Shown here: in pieces, positions 13,156 to 15,375 of the stretch
Position numbering within the stretch: position 1 is the stretch's first letter
How the letters are laid out: every line of letters starts with the position of its first letter
Source of the DNA: JARLFX01 sp036404255
GTDB lineage: Bacteria; Acidobacteriota; Terriglobia; Terriglobales; Acidobacteriaceae
NCBI GenBank assembly: GCA_036404255.1
Contig: DASWOP010000141.1
Coordinates: 1-15,375 of the forward strand
Direction of reading: 5' to 3'
Length of the DNA stretch: 15,375 nucleotides
Notes under the pieces: generated by a model
What the model saw: the letters and a program-made list of their open reading frames with translations, nothing else
Told to the model about the DNA's origin: nothing
The model's database searches: none
Program-made: the position numbers and the translations under genes

Positions 13156-15375
13156 TCAAAAGGTTCTCACTAAGCCGAATCGCACCTGAAACGGTTCGAC
13201 GGGGTGGGCAACGCGCGTGAATGTCGCTGGGGCTGTGGGAGAGACCCGGGATTCATAGGCGTAGTCAATGTCGCTATCGTTGCGGTCCAGCATGTTCAGA
13301 AATTCGGCAGAGACGTGCCACTTCTTTTTGATTTGATACCCGACCTTTCCATTGAGCAGTGCCGTTGCACGAGAGCGAAAAATTTTGTCAGACGTTAGAT
13401 CGCGCGGACCGAAGTAGCGCAGGCGCAAGCTCGACGAAAAGCCTTTGCAATCGTGCAGTGTGATGCCTGACGAAATTACCAGGTCGACCGCTTCGGGAAC
13501 ACGTTTGCCGCCGGGACTGCCCGGCGCAGCATCATCGTCATCGATTGTGGCGAACATGGCTCTGGAATTCGCGAGGTCAAAATCAAAAGCCAGGTGTTCC
13601 CGAGGCGTGTAGTAGTTCGCCCATTCGATACCATAGCGGTTGCTCGGCTGTCGCGATGCAGTTGTACCTCCGGTGTCGCCAGACTGCTGCAGCTCGGAGG
13701 CGCTGCGGAGATACCAGATCGAAAGAGTGCTCTGCAGATGCGGGACGGACGCAGTGCGCATGCCGACCTCACCGCCTTTGGTGGGGATCAGGGCAGGGAT
13801 TTTCGAGCTGGGCGTATTGGGGTAGGGATTTTCCCCGGAGACCGGCTCCACCGTCTGAGTTGTGCCACGCCCGTCGTTGGAGTGAAAACTGAATCCGCCC
13901 TGAGCATAGAACTCAGTATTGGCCCACGGTCCGAAGATTAAATTCAATTTTGGGCTGGGCAGAAACTTGCTGGCTGTGCCGGAATTGGCCGAGGTAACCA
14001 GGCTGGTGACGTCAAAGTGTTCTACGTCACCGCGCAAGGCCGCGACGGAGCGGAATTTTTTCACCCACTGGATTTTATTTTCCACGTAAAAACCTAATTG
14101 TGTGTCTGTAAAGCGATCCGCTTGCGTGGTCGCGGGCAAGGTGTTGCCGGTGCCGGAATCCGTTTTATCCACGCGCACTCGATTTTCCGACTGGTAAAGA
14201 CCGTTGTGAATCCAATCGTTGCGGAGTTGCAGGCCGAAGGTTGTTGCCACCTTGCGGCCAGACCACTCGCTGAAAATTGTATGGTGTGTGTTCAGTCCAG
14301 CCACCCAGCGCCTGTCGTGCTGCTCGAACTGATCGCCGCGAGTGGTGTCCGTCAGGAAGTACGTGAAATCGGAGAACAAATCGAGATCGTAATAGAAACC
14401 GTAAGCCATCAGTTTCGACTCGGAGTTTGTGCTTTGGCGATGCCCCTCAGCCTGCAAGCTATAACGCTGGCTGTGGCCACCGCCCGTGGGATCTAATGTG
14501 CCGTATAAACCAACCAGGGGCACGGCATCCACAGGGATTTGATCGCTCGAATGCCATTTCCCGTGGTAGGCGCGGGCTGTAATACGGAGACCATCGGCGT
14601 CCGTGCCCTGACTGTAGGTTAGGATTCCGTTGTATTTGGCATATGCATCGGGATGCACCCATGGGCCGTTGTCGTAATACGCTTCTCCGCCGTATAGTAA
14701 ACTTCCCAAACCGAGTTTTAGCGATGTGCCGAAGACAGCCCGCCCATAGCCGTACGTGCCACCTTCCACCTTGACGAAGTTCTGGGGCAGCGTCTTGAAA
14801 TATTCCACATGGGCCGATCCGGCGGAGCCATAGTTGCCGATATCTGCGTAGTAAGGACCTTTCTCGAAGTTCACCTGCTTCACAAACTCCGGGATAACGA
14901 TGTTCATGTCCGAGTAGCCCTCGCCGTGCGCGTGCGAGGGCAGATTCAGCGGCATGTCGTCGATAAAGATGGCGAAGTCCGTGCCGTGGTCGAGATTGAA
15001 GCCGCGAAGATAATACTGGTTAGCCTTACCGCCGCCGGCGTGTTGCGTGATGATGAGGCCGGGAACCGTCTCCAACACTTCTCCCGAACGAAGAATCGGG
15101 CGATCCTGGATTTCCGTTGCGCCCACTGTTCCCTGGGTGCCGGATTGGGCAATTCCGATGAGGTCATTCTCCCGGCCCTGCACGTTGATGGTGGTGCTCA
15201 CAGCGCTCACCGCCAGAGAGATATGCAGCGGGGCCGGCATCCCGGTGGTTCCTATGGTGACGGAGATTTCTTTGGTTGCAAAACGGGGATTCGATACGAC
15301 GAGTTGATAATTACCTGGCGCGAGTCCGGAAAGGACGAAGGAGCCGTTTCTGTCCGACTGTGCCGTTCTTTGTAT
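13156..15375 (-). CDS. TonB-dependent receptor, C-terminal 739 residues (5' end outside window)
   Basis: An outer-membrane beta-barrel receptor that imports a ligand using TonB energy. The frame is open to the right edge, so the ATG at 15240 is internal. Before it lies part of a carboxypeptidase-regulatory-like domain (SDRNGSFVLSGLAPGNYQLV, about 15295-15360). The plug follows: EIQDRPILRSGEVLETVPGL, then NQYYLRGFNLDHGTDFAIFI and DDMPLNLPSHAHGEGYSD (about 14890-15130), then the barrel to a C-terminal Phe (FQVRFGLVRTF), the usual outer-membrane assembly signal. The N-terminal domain is typical of receptors in Acidobacteriota and Bacteroidota. The ligand is unknown; no metal or siderophore gene is near. 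Signal peptide and TonB box are not visible. The 3' end faces REP copy C. Confidence 0.92.
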   Translation of the reverse strand: MQRTAQSDRNGSFVLSGLAPGNYQLVVSNPRFATKEISVTIGTTGMPAPLHISLAVSAVSTTINVQGRENDLIGIAQSGTQGTVGATEIQDRPILRSGEVLETVPGLIITQHAGGGKANQYYLRGFNLDHGTDFAIFIDDMPLNLPSHAHGEGYSDMNIVIPEFVKQVNFEKGPYYADIGNYGSAGSAHVEYFKTLPQNFVKVEGGTYGYGRAVFGTSLKLGLGSLLYGGEAYYDNGPWVHPDAYAKYNGILTYSQGTDADGLRITARAYHGKWHSSDQIPVDAVPLVGLYGTLDPTGGGHSQRYSLQAEGHRQSTNSESKLMAYGFYYDLDLFSDFTYFLTDTTRGDQFEQHDRRWVAGLNTHHTIFSEWSGRKVATTFGLQLRNDWIHNGLYQSENRVRVDKTDSGTGNTLPATTQADRFTDTQLGFYVENKIQWVKKFRSVAALRGDVEHFDVTSLVTSANSGTASKFLPSPKLNLIFGPWANTEFYAQGGFSFHSNDGRGTTQTVEPVSGENPYPNTPSSKIPALIPTKGGEVGMRTASVPHLQSTLSIWYLRSASELQQSGDTGGTTASRQPSNRYGIEWANYYTPREHLAFDFDLANSRAMFATIDDDDAAPGSPGGKRVPEAVDLVISSGITLHDCKGFSSSLRLRYFGPRDLTSDKIFRSRATALLNGKVGYQIKKKWHVSAEFLNMLDRNDSDIDYAYESRVSPTAPATFTRVAHPVEPFQVRFGLVRTF

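Noticed and set aside
15241..15375. Treating ATG 15240 as the receptor start
   Set aside because: The frame is open to the window edge and encodes a carboxypeptidase-regulatory-like segment, so the true start lies outside.

Overview
The window looks like chromosomal DNA of a GC-rich soil-type bacterium, most likely an acidobacterium of the Terriglobus/Granulicella/Edaphobacter kind. That placement is an inference. It rests on protein character (an IF-2 with a very long Pro/Gly/Ala linker, a TonB-dependent receptor with an N-terminal carboxypeptidase-regulatory-like domain, a secreted CE1-type esterase) and on REP-like repeats around a RAYT gene. No database search was possible.

Left arm (1-3481, minus strand): a secreted esterase, then guaB (IMP dehydrogenase) with its own sigma70-like promoter and almost no 5' leader, then a VanZ-family membrane protein, then the start of a TrmJ/SpoU-type RNA methyltransferase that runs off the left edge. 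Spacing is tight, so guaB-vanZ-trmJ probably share a transcript.

Divergent to the esterase is a type II toxin-antitoxin pair (3549-4207, plus strand). A perfect 40-bp palindrome sits between them, and its last two bases are the first two bases of the toxin start codon. The core translation/transcription operon rimP-nusA-infB follows (4420-9834). It is preceded by a promoter and a leader with an intrinsic-terminator hairpin, and closed by a strong terminator. The gene order lacks ylxR between nusA and infB, and rbfA after infB.

Right arm: a gene-free stretch holding a promoter-like element, three small hairpins and a 29-codon ORF with a strong ribosome-binding site, whose stop overlaps the start of a SAM-dependent O-methyltransferase (10358-11011). 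Then comes an accessory island (about 11130-13145): four copies of a REP-like repeat (A, B and C in one orientation, D inverted), a low-GC orphan membrane protein, and a REP-associated tyrosine transposase (RAYT) bracketed by the inverted copies D and B. The window ends in the C-terminal 739 residues of a TonB-dependent receptor whose 5' end is outside.

Most interesting to follow up: the palindromic operator holding the toxin start codon; the structured leader plus coupled small ORF before the O-methyltransferase; and the REP/RAYT/orphan island, where 125-bp direct repeats could recombine.
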